Shown here: positions 27,949-35,574 of the stretch, piece after piece | Numbering within the stretch: the stretch's first letter is position 1 | Layout: the number at the start of each line of letters is the position of its first letter | From: Clostridia bacterium | GTDB taxonomy: Bacteria; Bacillota; Clostridia; Lachnospirales; Anaerotignaceae | Direction: 5' to 3' | NCBI GenBank assembly: GCA_009929735.1 | Contig: RZZU01000001.1 | Coordinates: 124,001-188,000, forward strand | DNA: 64,000 nucleotides | Position numbers and translations under genes: made by a program | Notes under the pieces: generated by a model | What the model saw: the letters and a program-made list of their open reading frames with translations, nothing else | Databases searched by the model: none | What the model was told of the DNA's origin: nothing

Positions 27949-29205
27949 ATGGAAAAATTGCTTGTAAAAGGCAGAAAACGTCTTGTGGGCGAAGTAATGA
28001 TCAGCGGAGCGAAAAATGCAGCAGTAGCGGTATTGCCTGCGGCGATAATGGCAGGCGGCAAAAGTGTTTTGGAAAACTTACCCAATATTGAGGATGTCAG
28101 CTGTATTTGCCATACGATTGAAAAATTGGGGGGCAAATGCATACACAGAGATAAACATACCATTGAAATTGATTGTTCGGAGGGCATGGATTTTTGTGCT
28201 ACCTTTGAGGAGGTACAAAAAATCCGAGCATCCTATTATTTTTTGGGCGCACTTCTGGCTCGTTATAAAAAGGCAGAGGTGGCAATGCCCGGTGGCTGTA
28301 ACTTTGGCCAACGTCCCATTGATTTGCATTTGAAAGGCTTTCGTGCATTAGGGGCAACGATAGAGGAAGAGTGCGGCGTTGTTAGGGCTTATGCGGATAG
28401 ATTGGTTGGAACCTCCATTTATATGGATCAGGTCAGCGTAGGCGCAACCATTAATATTATGCTGGCAGCTACGATGGCGGAAGGTGTTACGACGATTGAA
28501 AATGCGGCGAAAGAGCCTCATGTTGTTGATACTGCCAATTATTTGAATATGATGGGCGCAAATATCAAAGGCGCCGGAACGGATGTTATTCGTATTCTCG
28601 GCGTGGAAAAGCTCAAAGGAGCACAGTATGCCATAATTCCCGATCAGATTGAAGCCGGTACATATATGATTGCGGCGGCAATTACTGGCGGAGATGTTTT
28701 GATCAAAAATATTATCCCCAAGCATATGGATTCTTTGACGGCAAAGCTGGAAGAAATGAATGTTAAGATGGAAGAAGGGGATGATTCCATCCGTGTGATG
28801 GCAAACAAACCTTTGCGTGGTGTAAACGTAAAGACGATGAGCTATCCGGGCTTCCCTACAGATTTACAGCCCCAAATGGCGGCACTTTTGAGTATTTGCA
28901 ATGGAAGCAGTGTAATTACGGAAAATGTTTGGGACAATAGGTACCAATACGTTGATGAATTACGAAAGCTGGGTGCCTGTGTAGATATTAACGGAAGGAT
29001 TGCCAAAATAGAAGGAATTCCGCATTATCAGGGGGCAAGTGTAGAAGCAACCGATTTGCGGGCAGGTGCGGCTATGATTTTAGCGGCATTGGCAGCAGAG
29101 GGAACCACGGAAATTGAAGGTGTACGCTATATTGACAGGGGCTACGAAGACGTTGAAATGAAGTTTAGCTCCTTAGGCGCAGATATTCAGCGTATTGCCG
29201 AGTAA
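27949..29205 (+). CDS. murA: UDP-N-acetylglucosamine 1-carboxyvinyltransferase
   Basis: First committed step of peptidoglycan synthesis: transfers enolpyruvate from PEP to UDP-GlcNAc. 418 residues, standard. N-terminal GRKRLVGEVMISGAKNAAVA (the Lys-Asn substrate pair), the mobile loop PGGCNFGQRPIDLH with Cys117, the residue that fosfomycin alkylates, and the C-terminal IDRGYEDVEMKFSSLGADIQRI. ATG 27949 is chosen because GGAAGGA lies 10 bases upstream and the family starts with MEKLLVKG. The gene sits inside the wal cluster, linking the regulator to wall synthesis. Confidence 0.97.
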   Translation: MEKLLVKGRKRLVGEVMISGAKNAAVAVLPAAIMAGGKSVLENLPNIEDVSCICHTIEKLGGKCIHRDKHTIEIDCSEGMDFCATFEEVQKIRASYYFLGALLARYKKAEVAMPGGCNFGQRPIDLHLKGFRALGATIEEECGVVRAYADRLVGTSIYMDQVSVGATINIMLAATMAEGVTTIENAAKEPHVVDTANYLNMMGANIKGAGTDVIRILGVEKLKGAQYAIIPDQIEAGTYMIAAAITGGDVLIKNIIPKHMDSLTAKLEEMNVKMEEGDDSIRVMANKPLRGVNVKTMSYPGFPTDLQPQMAALLSICNGSSVITENVWDNRYQYVDELRKLGACVDINGRIAKIEGIPHYQGASVEATDLRAGAAMILAALAAEGTTEIEGVRYIDRGYEDVEMKFSSLGADIQRIAE

Positions 29206-29211
29206 TAAAGA

Positions 29212-29292
29212 TTTTTCAAAGAGGGGAAGCCCTGCGTAGGGTGTCGACAAAGTCGGCACCCTTTGAAAAAGCTTAGCTCCTTCAAGCTTTTT
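29212..29292 (+). terminator. murA terminator region with alternative three-way structure
   Basis: A terminator hairpin AAAAAGCTT (29266-29274) with AAGCTTTTT (29284-29292) and T-tail. Upstream, TTTTTCAAA (29212-29220) can pair with TTTGAAAAA (29262-29270), enclosing two hairpins: AGGG-GAAG-CCCT (29222-29233) and GGGTGTCGAC-AAA-GTCGGCACCC (29239-29261). The outer helix and the terminator share the AAAAA, so they are mutually exclusive. Confidence 0.55.
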
Positions 29293-29471
29293 TTAATGAT
29301 ACAGAGGACAAGCAGATGAGTTCCTACGACCAGAAGGTCTTGAAACTACTTGTTTTCCTCGGAGGGGCAAAGCGCATTTTGCGGATTCTATTTGGGAAAC
29401 TCTTTGTTTCCCAAACCCTTCCGTTGTATAAAAATGACTTTGTCTACAGTCTGAGCAGGGGCAACCCTGCT
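29242..29471. repeat. intergenic element C with GTCGACAAAGTC / GACTTTGTCTAC ends
   Basis: Left end TGTCGACAAAGTC (29242-29254) is an 11 of 13 inverse match to the right end GACTTTGTCTACA (29436-29448); the right end continues GTCTG. A perfect hairpin follows at once: AGCAGGG-GCAA-CCCTGCT (29454-29471), with a GNRA-type loop. Inside is a 10-bp hairpin TTTGGGAAAC/GTTTCCCAAA (near 29391-29415). The element fills the murA-walJ gap; no gene is supported within it. Confidence 0.5.
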
Positions 29472-29505
29472 TTCTGTAATATATAAATGGGATGGGGGCG
29501 TTTTT

Positions 29506-30300
29506 TTGGCTGTTGAATTTTGCACCCTTGCTAGCGGAAGCAGTGGGAATAGCACCTATATCGGTACAAAGCATACCCGAATTTTAATCGATGCTGGAGT
29601 CAGCGGAAAGAAAATTCAGGAGGGACTGGCACAGCTGCGGCTAACGGGATATGACATAGATGGATTATTTATTACCCATGAGCATTTAGATCATATTAAA
29701 GGCGCAGGAATTTTTTCAAGAAGATTTAATGTCCCCATTTATGCTACCTGCGAAACATGGACAGCAATGGAGGATACTTTGGGAAAGATTTCTCCGGGGA
29801 ACAAGCGCTTTGTTTATGCAGGAGAAAATTGCATAATGAATGATATTTGTATAAGACCTTTTCACATTCCCCATGATGCGGCGGAGCCTGTTGGATACAA
29901 TGTTTTTGCAGGGGAAAAAAAGATTACGCTTGCTACGGATATTGGGCATATTACAGATGAAATCAGAGAGAGCATTGCGGAAAGTGAAATTTTATTATTG
30001 GAAGCAAACCATGATGAAGAAATGGTGCAAAATGGAAGCTATCCTTGGCATCTGAAAAAGCGTATTCTAAGCGATATGGGACATCTATCCAATAAAACAG
30101 CAGGGCAACTGCTTTCTTCCGCTGTCGATGGAAAGATGAAACACGTTTTTTTGGGACATTTAAGTCAGGAAAATAACGAACCGCATTTGGCTTTTGATAC
30201 GGTGGAAAAAATTTTACAGAAAAACCGCATTCAGGTGGGCAAGCATTTTAAAATGGATATGGCTTATCGTCATAATACAGGAATCAAGGTTGAGCTATAG
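29506..30300 (+). CDS. walJ: WalJ (YycJ) metallo-beta-lactamase-fold hydrolase
   Basis: 264 residues. The N-terminus EFCTLASGSSGNSTYIG and the metal motif ITHEHLDHIKG (HxHxDH) are diagnostic of the YycJ/WalJ branch, with later ligands in HIPHDAAEPVGY, LATDIGH and FLGHLSQENN. WalJ is reported as an exonuclease-type enzyme (MBL nuclease fold) linked to replication/wall coordination. The start is TTG 29506 with GGGGG 7 bases upstream; nearby ATGs are out of frame. It is followed 8 bases later by rlmH. Confidence 0.92.
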   Translation: MAVEFCTLASGSSGNSTYIGTKHTRILIDAGVSGKKIQEGLAQLRLTGYDIDGLFITHEHLDHIKGAGIFSRRFNVPIYATCETWTAMEDTLGKISPGNKRFVYAGENCIMNDICIRPFHIPHDAAEPVGYNVFAGEKKITLATDIGHITDEIRESIAESEILLLEANHDEEMVQNGSYPWHLKKRILSDMGHLSNKTAGQLLSSAVDGKMKHVFLGHLSQENNEPHLAFDTVEKILQKNRIQVGKHFKMDMAYRHNTGIKVEL

Positions 30301-30308
30301 GTGGGAAA

Positions 30309-30788
30309 ATGAAGGTTACGATTATATGTGTCGGAAAGCTGAAGGAAGCATATTGGCGAGGGGCAGTTGAGGAATACAGCAAACGCCTTGGGCGGTATTT
30401 AAAGCTGGAAATTGTGGAACTGCCCGATGAGAAAGCACCCGAAACCATGAGCCTTGCGCAAGAGGCTGAGGTTCGTCAAAAAGAAGGGCTGCGCATATTA
30501 AAGGCAGTCAAGGAGGACGCTTTTGCGGTGGCGTTAGCCATAGAAGGCAGGAGCCTTTCCTCGGAGGCCTTGGCGGATTTTATGGCGGAAAAGGCGGTGC
30601 GGGGCGTCAGCCACATGGTTTTTATCATTGGCGGTTCCTTGGGGTTGTCCGAAGAGGTAATGAAGCGGGCTGATTTTTGGTTAAGCTTTTCTCCTATGAC
30701 ATTTCCGCATCAAATGATGCGTGTTATTTTATTAGAACAAATTTATCGTGCGGAGAAAATAAACCGCAAAGAGCCTTATCATAAATAA
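30309..30788 (+). CDS. rlmH: 23S rRNA (pseudouridine1915-N3)-methyltransferase
   Basis: 159-residue SPOUT methyltransferase. It shows MKVTIICVGKLKEAYW, the knotted SAM-binding region FIIGGSLGLSEEVMKRADFWLSFSPMTFPHQMMRVILLEQIYRA and the invariant end KINRKEPYHK. This is the gene called orfX in staphylococci, whose 3' end is the SCCmec attachment site. It closes the wal cluster and is followed by a terminator. Confidence 0.97.
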   Translation: MKVTIICVGKLKEAYWRGAVEEYSKRLGRYLKLEIVELPDEKAPETMSLAQEAEVRQKEGLRILKAVKEDAFAVALAIEGRSLSSEALADFMAEKAVRGVSHMVFIIGGSLGLSEEVMKRADFWLSFSPMTFPHQMMRVILLEQIYRAEKINRKEPYHK

Positions 30789-30797
30789 GCAAAAAAA

Positions 30798-30829
30798 GAG
30801 CCGCAAAACAAAAAATTGTTTTGCGGCTC
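30798..30829 (+). terminator. terminator after rlmH
   Basis: Perfect 14-bp stem GAGCCGCAAAACAA (30798-30811), loop AAAA, TTGTTTTGCGGCTC (30816-30829). It directly abuts the left end of intergenic element A. Confidence 0.7.
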
Positions 30830-31003
30830 AGCTTGTAGACAAAGTCAAAACCTTGAGGGCTTTGCCCTCAAACACCTATAAGGGTTTTACCCTTAACCCT
30901 TCTAAATCCGCATATCTATGCGGGTTTAATGAAAGTTTTTGGTCTCGCTTTTTTCAAAAAGCGAGTGGGTTTGGGCAACGCCCAAGGTTTGTCTTCAGTC
31001 TGG
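30829..31003. repeat. intergenic structured repeat A (five hairpins)
   Basis: About 175 bases between convergent rlmH and murC. Ends: CAGCTTGTAGACAAAG (30829-30844) and GGTTTGTCTTCAGTCTGG (30986-31003), imperfect inverted repeats. The interior folds as consecutive hairpins: TTGAGGGC/GCCCTCAA (30853-30871), TAAGGG/CCCTTA (30879-30895), a 12-bp stem around CCGCATA/TATGCGG (30903-30928), CTCGCTTTTT/AAAAAGCGAG (30944-30965) and TTGGGC/GCCCAA (30971-30985). It is homologous along its length to element B at 53.6 kb, with base changes compensated in several stems. A 72-codon frame runs through it but looks incidental. Confidence 0.65.
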
Positions 31004-31035
31004 AGCGGCAAAACAAAATTGTTTTGCCGCTATTT
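31004..31035 (-). terminator. terminator hairpin at the murC end of element A
   Basis: Perfect 13-bp stem AGCGGCAAAACAA (31004-31016), loop AA, TTGTTTTGCCGCT (31019-31031), then TTTTT on the plus strand. It differs from the rlmH terminator stem by one flipped C-G/G-C pair. It could serve either convergent gene. Confidence 0.6.
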
Positions 31036-31067
31036 TTGCGTTTTCATGGGATTTTAACAATCAAGTG

Positions 31068-32444
31068 TTAGTCAGCAAGGAAAGATTCCCCTATTTTATA
31101 CACATCCCCAGCACCCACAGTAAGGAGTAAATCCCCCGTTTGACAGTGAGCTTGCAGGTAGGATAAAATTTCATCAAAGTTTCCGACATAACGCGCGGAT
31201 TTTCCTGTTTTTGCAATACGTTCCGCCAATTGAGCGGCACTTACTGTGCCATCATCGGTTTCTCTTGCGGCGTAAATATCAGCAATGATAACTTCGTCTG
31301 CATTGAAAAAGGCATTGCCAAAATCTTCAAATAAAAATTTTGTGCGAGAGTAGGTATGCGGCTGGAATACACACCATGTGGTGTTGTGCTTTACATTCTT
31401 TGCGGCGGCTAAGGTCGCCCGAATTTCCGTTGGATGATGCGCATAATCATCAATGACAAGCACACCGTTCTTTTCCCCTTTTCGCTGGAAACGGCGGTTT
31501 GTTCCCGAAAAATGGGCAAGCCCCTTTACCCAGCTTTCAGGGGAGATTCCGAAAAAGCTTGCAGTGGCAATTGCCGCCAAAGCATTGGAAATATTATGAT
31601 CCCCCGGAACGTTTAGATGAATGGTTGCCTTTTTTTCATGATTGAGGTATACATCAAAGGTATTTTTGCCATATTCATGATGAATGATATTTTGTACCAT
31701 CCAGTTTGCATCCTCGGTCAAAGAAAAGGTTTCAACGGTACACGCCAAATCCTTTAATAGCTCAGAGATATTGTCAATTTCTTTGTTGATAATCAAAACA
31801 CCGTTTTCAGGAATACGCTTTGCAAAATCATGGAAGGAATGATAAATATTCTCCAAGGAGCCAAAAAAGTCCAAGTGGTCACTTTCGACATTCAGGATAA
31901 CACCAGCCAAGGGGGTTAAACGCAAAAAGCTATTAAAATACTCACAGGCTTCTGCCACAAAATAAGGCGAATGCCCAATTTTTAAATTACTGCCGATGGT
32001 TGGAAGAATGCCCCCAACAGTGATGGTAGGATCCTTTTCAGCCGCCAAAAGAATTTCGGAAACCATTGAGGTTGTTGTTGTTTTACCATGGGTTCCTGAA
32101 ACTGCAATAGAGCTGGCATACTCTTCCATGATTTGCCCCAAAAGCTGTGCCCGATCCATAATTAAAAGATTTTTTGCTTTTGCCGCCGCAAGCTCGGGGT
32201 TGCCATCGTGGATTGCAGCTGTAAAAACAACGTGCGTTACATCATCCGTGATGTTTTCGGCATGATGACCAAAGTTGATCTGAATGCCGATGGACTGCAA
32301 ATGGTTTGTTACGGGTGTTTCTCGAATATCGGTGCCGGAAACCTTGCAGCCACGGCTGGCTAAGATTTCTGCCAGACCGGACATACTAATGCCGCCAATA
32401 CCAATAAAATAAATATGATCTGAATCTTTAAACATAGTTGTCAT
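31068..32444 (-). CDS. murC: UDP-N-acetylmuramate-L-alanine ligase
   Basis: Adds L-Ala to UDP-MurNAc using ATP. 458 residues in three Mur-ligase domains: N-terminal UDP-binding HIYFIGIGGISMSGLAEIL, the central ATPase loop AVSGTHGKTTTTSMVSEIL with VESDHLDFFG, and a C-terminal domain with VIDDYAHHPTEI and FQPHTYSRTKFLFEDF. The ATG at 32444 is preceded by AGAGGCGG. It is convergent with rlmH, with its own promoter at about 32504-32532. With murA and glmU in this window, much of the cytoplasmic precursor pathway is nearby. Confidence 0.97.
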   Translation of the reverse strand: MTTMFKDSDHIYFIGIGGISMSGLAEILASRGCKVSGTDIRETPVTNHLQSIGIQINFGHHAENITDDVTHVVFTAAIHDGNPELAAAKAKNLLIMDRAQLLGQIMEEYASSIAVSGTHGKTTTTSMVSEILLAAEKDPTITVGGILPTIGSNLKIGHSPYFVAEACEYFNSFLRLTPLAGVILNVESDHLDFFGSLENIYHSFHDFAKRIPENGVLIINKEIDNISELLKDLACTVETFSLTEDANWMVQNIIHHEYGKNTFDVYLNHEKKATIHLNVPGDHNISNALAAIATASFFGISPESWVKGLAHFSGTNRRFQRKGEKNGVLVIDDYAHHPTEIRATLAAAKNVKHNTTWCVFQPHTYSRTKFLFEDFGNAFFNADEVIIADIYAARETDDGTVSAAQLAERIAKTGKSARYVGNFDEILSYLQAHCQTGDLLLTVGAGDVYKIGESFLAD

Positions 32445-32503
32445 ATTTTACCGCCTCTATCATTCTATGAATCGTTAATATTTCTAACATAATTTTGCTT
32501 TCC

Positions 32504-32532
32504 ATTATAGTATACTAAAAAAGGAAAGGCAA
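32504..32532 (-). promoter_or_regulatory. promoter for murC
   Basis: On the minus strand TTGCCT (32532-32527), 17-base spacer, TATAAT (32509-32504), about 60 bases before the murC start. Confidence 0.55.
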
Positions 32533-32677
32533 TGATTAACAAGAATTTCTATATTTATTTTATACTAAAATAATGGAAATAATCCAGAAAAGATTATTTT
32601 TTCTATGAAAAGGGTGAGGAAGTAAAAAAAACGTAGAAATGAAAGGGGAAATACCTGTTTTTTTTGCAGGCTTTATA

Positions 32678-32686
32678 TGGTATAAT
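32678..32686 (+). promoter_or_regulatory. extended -10 promoter for glgC-glgD
   Basis: TGGTATAAT with no clear -35; transcripts would carry a leader of about 295 bases. Confidence 0.5.
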
Positions 32687-32689
32687 TAA

Positions 32690-32987
32690 ATAAATATAGT
32701 AATAATTGGCTGGTAAAATGAAAATTTTGCATAGATGGTGCAAGCTCCGTTTTGCCGATGGCTAAAAAACTATATTTTAAAAATGATTTGCAAGGGAAAA
32801 CTGTATTTGTGTCGACGGATACAGGAGGTTCTGACTAAGAGAGTATTGGACAGCAGAGAGAAAAAGCAATATGAATGGGATTGGGATTGGGAATTTGCTT
32901 CATGGCATAATATTATGAACTTATAATATTACATATTTGTTTTTGTAAAGATTACTTTGGACAAATAAAAGCAGGGGGTAGATACAA
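32690..32987 (+). other. long leader upstream of glgC
   Basis: About 295 bases between the promoter and glgC. Local hairpins: TTGCA/TGCAA (near 32727-32744), CTGTAT/ATACAG followed directly by GAGG (near 32800-32828), and TAATATTAT/ATAATATTA (32908-32931). A 63-codon frame (32735-32926) lacks a ribosome binding site and has odd composition, so I do not call it a gene. No named riboswitch is recognised. Confidence 0.35.
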
Positions 32988-34262
32988 ATGCGTAAAAAAG
33001 AAATGATTGCAATGCTTTTAGCAGGGGGGCAGGGAAGCCGTCTGGGTGTTTTGACTCGCAAGGTAGCAAAGCCAGCAGTTGCCTATGGCGGAAAATTTAG
33101 AATTATTGATTTTCCACTGAGCAACTGTATCAATTCAGGGGTAGATACGGTGGGGGTGTTGACCCAGTATCAGCCATTACGCCTGAATCAGCACATTGGG
33201 ATTGGTATCCCATGGGATTTGGATAAGAAAAACGGTGGTGTCACCATTTTGGCACCCCATGTAAAGGGCGGCGATGCCGGCGAATGGTTTATGGGTACTG
33301 CCAATGCAATTTACCAGAATATCGACTATATTGACAGCAACAATCCGGAATATGTACTTATCCTCTCGGGGGATCATATCTATAAAATGGATTATTCCAA
33401 AATGCTGTCTTACCATAAGGAAAAGGGTGCGGCGGCAACGATTGCTGTTTTGGAGGTGCCTTTTGATGAGGCAAGCCGTTTCGGTATTATGAATACAAAG
33501 GATGACGACAGGATTTATGAGTTTGAGGAAAAACCCGAAAATCCCAAAAGCAATTTGGCTTCCATGGGCATATATATTTTTACTTGGAGCAGATTGAGAG
33601 AAGCATTGGTTGAGGATAGAGAGCTGCATCCTGACAGCGATTTTGGTATGCACATTATTCCCAAAATGCTGGACGAGGGACAAACAATGTTTGCCTATCG
33701 CTTTAGGGGGTACTGGAAGGACGTAGGGACAATTGAATCCTATTGGGAATCCAACATGGAATTGATTAAGGCCCTGCCTGAGTTTAATTTATATGAGGAT
33801 TTCTGGAAAATTTATACCAACGCAGACCATCAGCCTCCAACCTATACTGCACCCGATGCGGTCGTGAAGGAATCTTTAGTGACGGACGGCAGTGAAATTT
33901 ACGGAGAGGTATATCATTCTATTTTGGGTTCGCACGTTGTCGTTGGCAAGGGCGCAGTCGTTCGGGACTCCATTATTATGGGGAACACCGTGATTGGGGA
34001 TAATGCGGTGCTGGAGCGTTGCATTGTGGATGAGGATTGTGTCGTTGGCAACGATGTGCATATGGGTGTCGGCGAAAGCGTGCCAAATGAAAGGAAGCCC
34101 AATATTTATAATTCAGGCATTACTGTACTTGGCTGCCACACGAAGGTGCCCGATGGCATATCAGTGGGGAAAAACTGCGTAATCTACGGCTCTACAAAGG
34201 CGGAGGATTATGCAGACGGTAAGTTGGAAAGCGGCAAATCCGTAGTGCGGGAGGGGAAATGA
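32988..34262 (+). CDS. glgC: glucose-1-phosphate adenylyltransferase, catalytic subunit
   Basis: Makes ADP-glucose for glycogen. 424 residues: nucleotide-binding [23 protein letters not shown], glucose-1-P site [33 protein letters not shown], then a C-terminal left-handed beta-helix with hexapeptide repeats. The GGGGG ribosome binding site at 32973-32977 is about 10 bases before the ATG. The next gene, glgD, starts at its stop, the paired GlgC/GlgD arrangement in which GlgD modulates GlgC. Confidence 0.97.
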   Translation: MRKKEMIAMLLAGGQGSRLGVLTRKVAKPAVAYGGKFRIIDFPLSNCINSGVDTVGVLTQYQPLRLNQHIGIGIPWDLDKKNGGVTILAPHVKGGDAGEWFMGTANAIYQNIDYIDSNNPEYVLILSGDHIYKMDYSKMLSYHKEKGAAATIAVLEVPFDEASRFGIMNTKDDDRIYEFEEKPENPKSNLASMGIYIFTWSRLREALVEDRELHPDSDFGMHIIPKMLDEGQTMFAYRFRGYWKDVGTIESYWESNMELIKALPEFNLYEDFWKIYTNADHQPPTYTAPDAVVKESLVTDGSEIYGEVYHSILGSHVVVGKGAVVRDSIIMGNTVIGDNAVLERCIVDEDCVVGNDVHMGVGESVPNERKPNIYNSGITVLGCHTKVPDGISVGKNCVIYGSTKAEDYADGKLESGKSVVREGK

Positions 34263-34264
34263 GT

Positions 34265-35383
34265 ATGAAAGCCATTGGTATCATATTAGCAGGCGGTAAC
34301 AATGAGGGACGGCTCGGTGTTCTTACCGACCATAGAGCGGCGGCGGCATTGCCCATAGGCAGCACCTATCGTGCCATAGATTTTACATTAAGCAATATGT
34401 CAAACAGCAATATTGGGAAGGTTGCGGTGCTAACACAGTATAATTCCCGTTCTCTGCGAGATCATTTGACCTCTTCAAAGTGGTGGGATTTTGGCAGAAA
34501 GCAAGGTGGATTGTTTGTTTTTACGCCCTTTATCACGAGCACCGATTCTAATTGGTTTCGGGGTACTGCGGATTCTATTTACCAAAACATGACGTATCTT
34601 TTGAGAAGCTACGAGGAATATGTGGTCATAACCAGCGGCGATTCCATTTACAAAATGGATTATCGCAAATTGGTTCGGAGCCACAAGGAAAAGAATGCGG
34701 ATATTACCATTGCTTATCAAGAGCTGAATCGGAAGGAATTAAATAATTTTGGTATCATGGAGATGGATGAAACAGGGCGTTTGCTTGATTTTCAGGAAAA
34801 GCCTGAGCAGCCAAAGACGAACAAGGCATCCTTGGGGACATACGTTATCTCAAGAACGCTTTTAATTGATATTTTGAATGAGATTGTACCGCAGGGCAAA
34901 TATGACCTCGTCAAGGACATTTTGATTGCAAAACGTGAGGAATTGAAAATCTATGGGTACGAATTCAAAGGATATTGGAACACCTTAAGCACTGGCATTA
35001 GTGCATATTACAATGTAAATATGGACTTTTTGAAGAAAGAGGTCCGGGACGCTTTTATAAATGAGTATCCCTATTTAGAAACCAAGGCAAAGGATGAGCC
35101 ACCCGCAAAATACAATAAAGATGCGGATGTGCGGGATTGTATCGCAGGCAGCGGCACAATATTTAACGGCAAGGTTGAGCATTCCGTTATTTTCCGTAAG
35201 GTTTATACGGGAGAGGGTTCGGTTGTAAAAAATTCTATTGTGATGGAAGGCTGCAGAATTGGGAAAAACTGTGTGGTGGAAAATGCAATTTTGGATAAAG
35301 AGGTTGTGCTTTCCGACGGACAGCAGGTGATTGGAAAATCTGTTCACGAATTAGCCATCTTGAAAAAAGGGACAAGACTTTAA
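34265..35383 (+). CDS. glgD: GlgD, regulatory paralogue of ADP-glucose pyrophosphorylase
   Basis: 372 residues. Same fold as GlgC, but the N-terminal signature is IILAGGNNEGRLGVLTDHRAAAALPIG in place of the catalytic GGxGxRL...K loop, which is typical of the inactive GlgD. The beta-helix C-terminus is retained. In Firmicutes the GlgC/GlgD heteromer is more active than GlgC alone. Two ATGs are possible: 34259 overlaps the glgC stop (ATGA), while 34265 has ideal 8-base spacing from GGGAGGGG (34249-34256); I use 34265. A terminator follows. Confidence 0.93.
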   Translation: MKAIGIILAGGNNEGRLGVLTDHRAAAALPIGSTYRAIDFTLSNMSNSNIGKVAVLTQYNSRSLRDHLTSSKWWDFGRKQGGLFVFTPFITSTDSNWFRGTADSIYQNMTYLLRSYEEYVVITSGDSIYKMDYRKLVRSHKEKNADITIAYQELNRKELNNFGIMEMDETGRLLDFQEKPEQPKTNKASLGTYVISRTLLIDILNEIVPQGKYDLVKDILIAKREELKIYGYEFKGYWNTLSTGISAYYNVNMDFLKKEVRDAFINEYPYLETKAKDEPPAKYNKDADVRDCIAGSGTIFNGKVEHSVIFRKVYTGEGSVVKNSIVMEGCRIGKNCVVENAILDKEVVLSDGQQVIGKSVHELAILKKGTRL

Positions 35384-35390
35384 ATTGGAA

Positions 35391-35423
35391 AAAGCAGGCG
35401 AAGCAAGGCTACGCCTGCTTTTC
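35391..35423 (+). terminator. intrinsic terminator after glgD
   Basis: 10-bp stem AAAGCAGGCG (35391-35400) with CGCCTGCTTT (35412-35421), then TT. Confidence 0.8.
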
Positions 35424-35574
35424 CTTGCCTGTTTTCTATGATGTTTCACTGTCTTTTTTGAGAAACAAAGCGGTTTTTTAGTAAAAGCGTATATTGAATT
35501 TTTGTGTTAAAAATGAGAAAATATCCAAGGTTGTGTGCGATTTATGGACAGAAGCCGTGTGAAAGGAGAATACT

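Noticed and set aside
30853..31071. 72-codon frame across repeat A (ESFWSRFFQKASGFGQRP...)
   Set aside because: It runs through the hairpins of a non-coding repeat and ends in a terminator. The homologous repeat B has indels that break the same frame, so translation looks incidental.
32735..32926. 63-codon frame in the glgC leader
   Set aside because: No ribosome binding site and an odd Trp/Lys-rich ending (EWDWDWEFASW) caused by a local ggattgggattgg repeat; no family resemblance.
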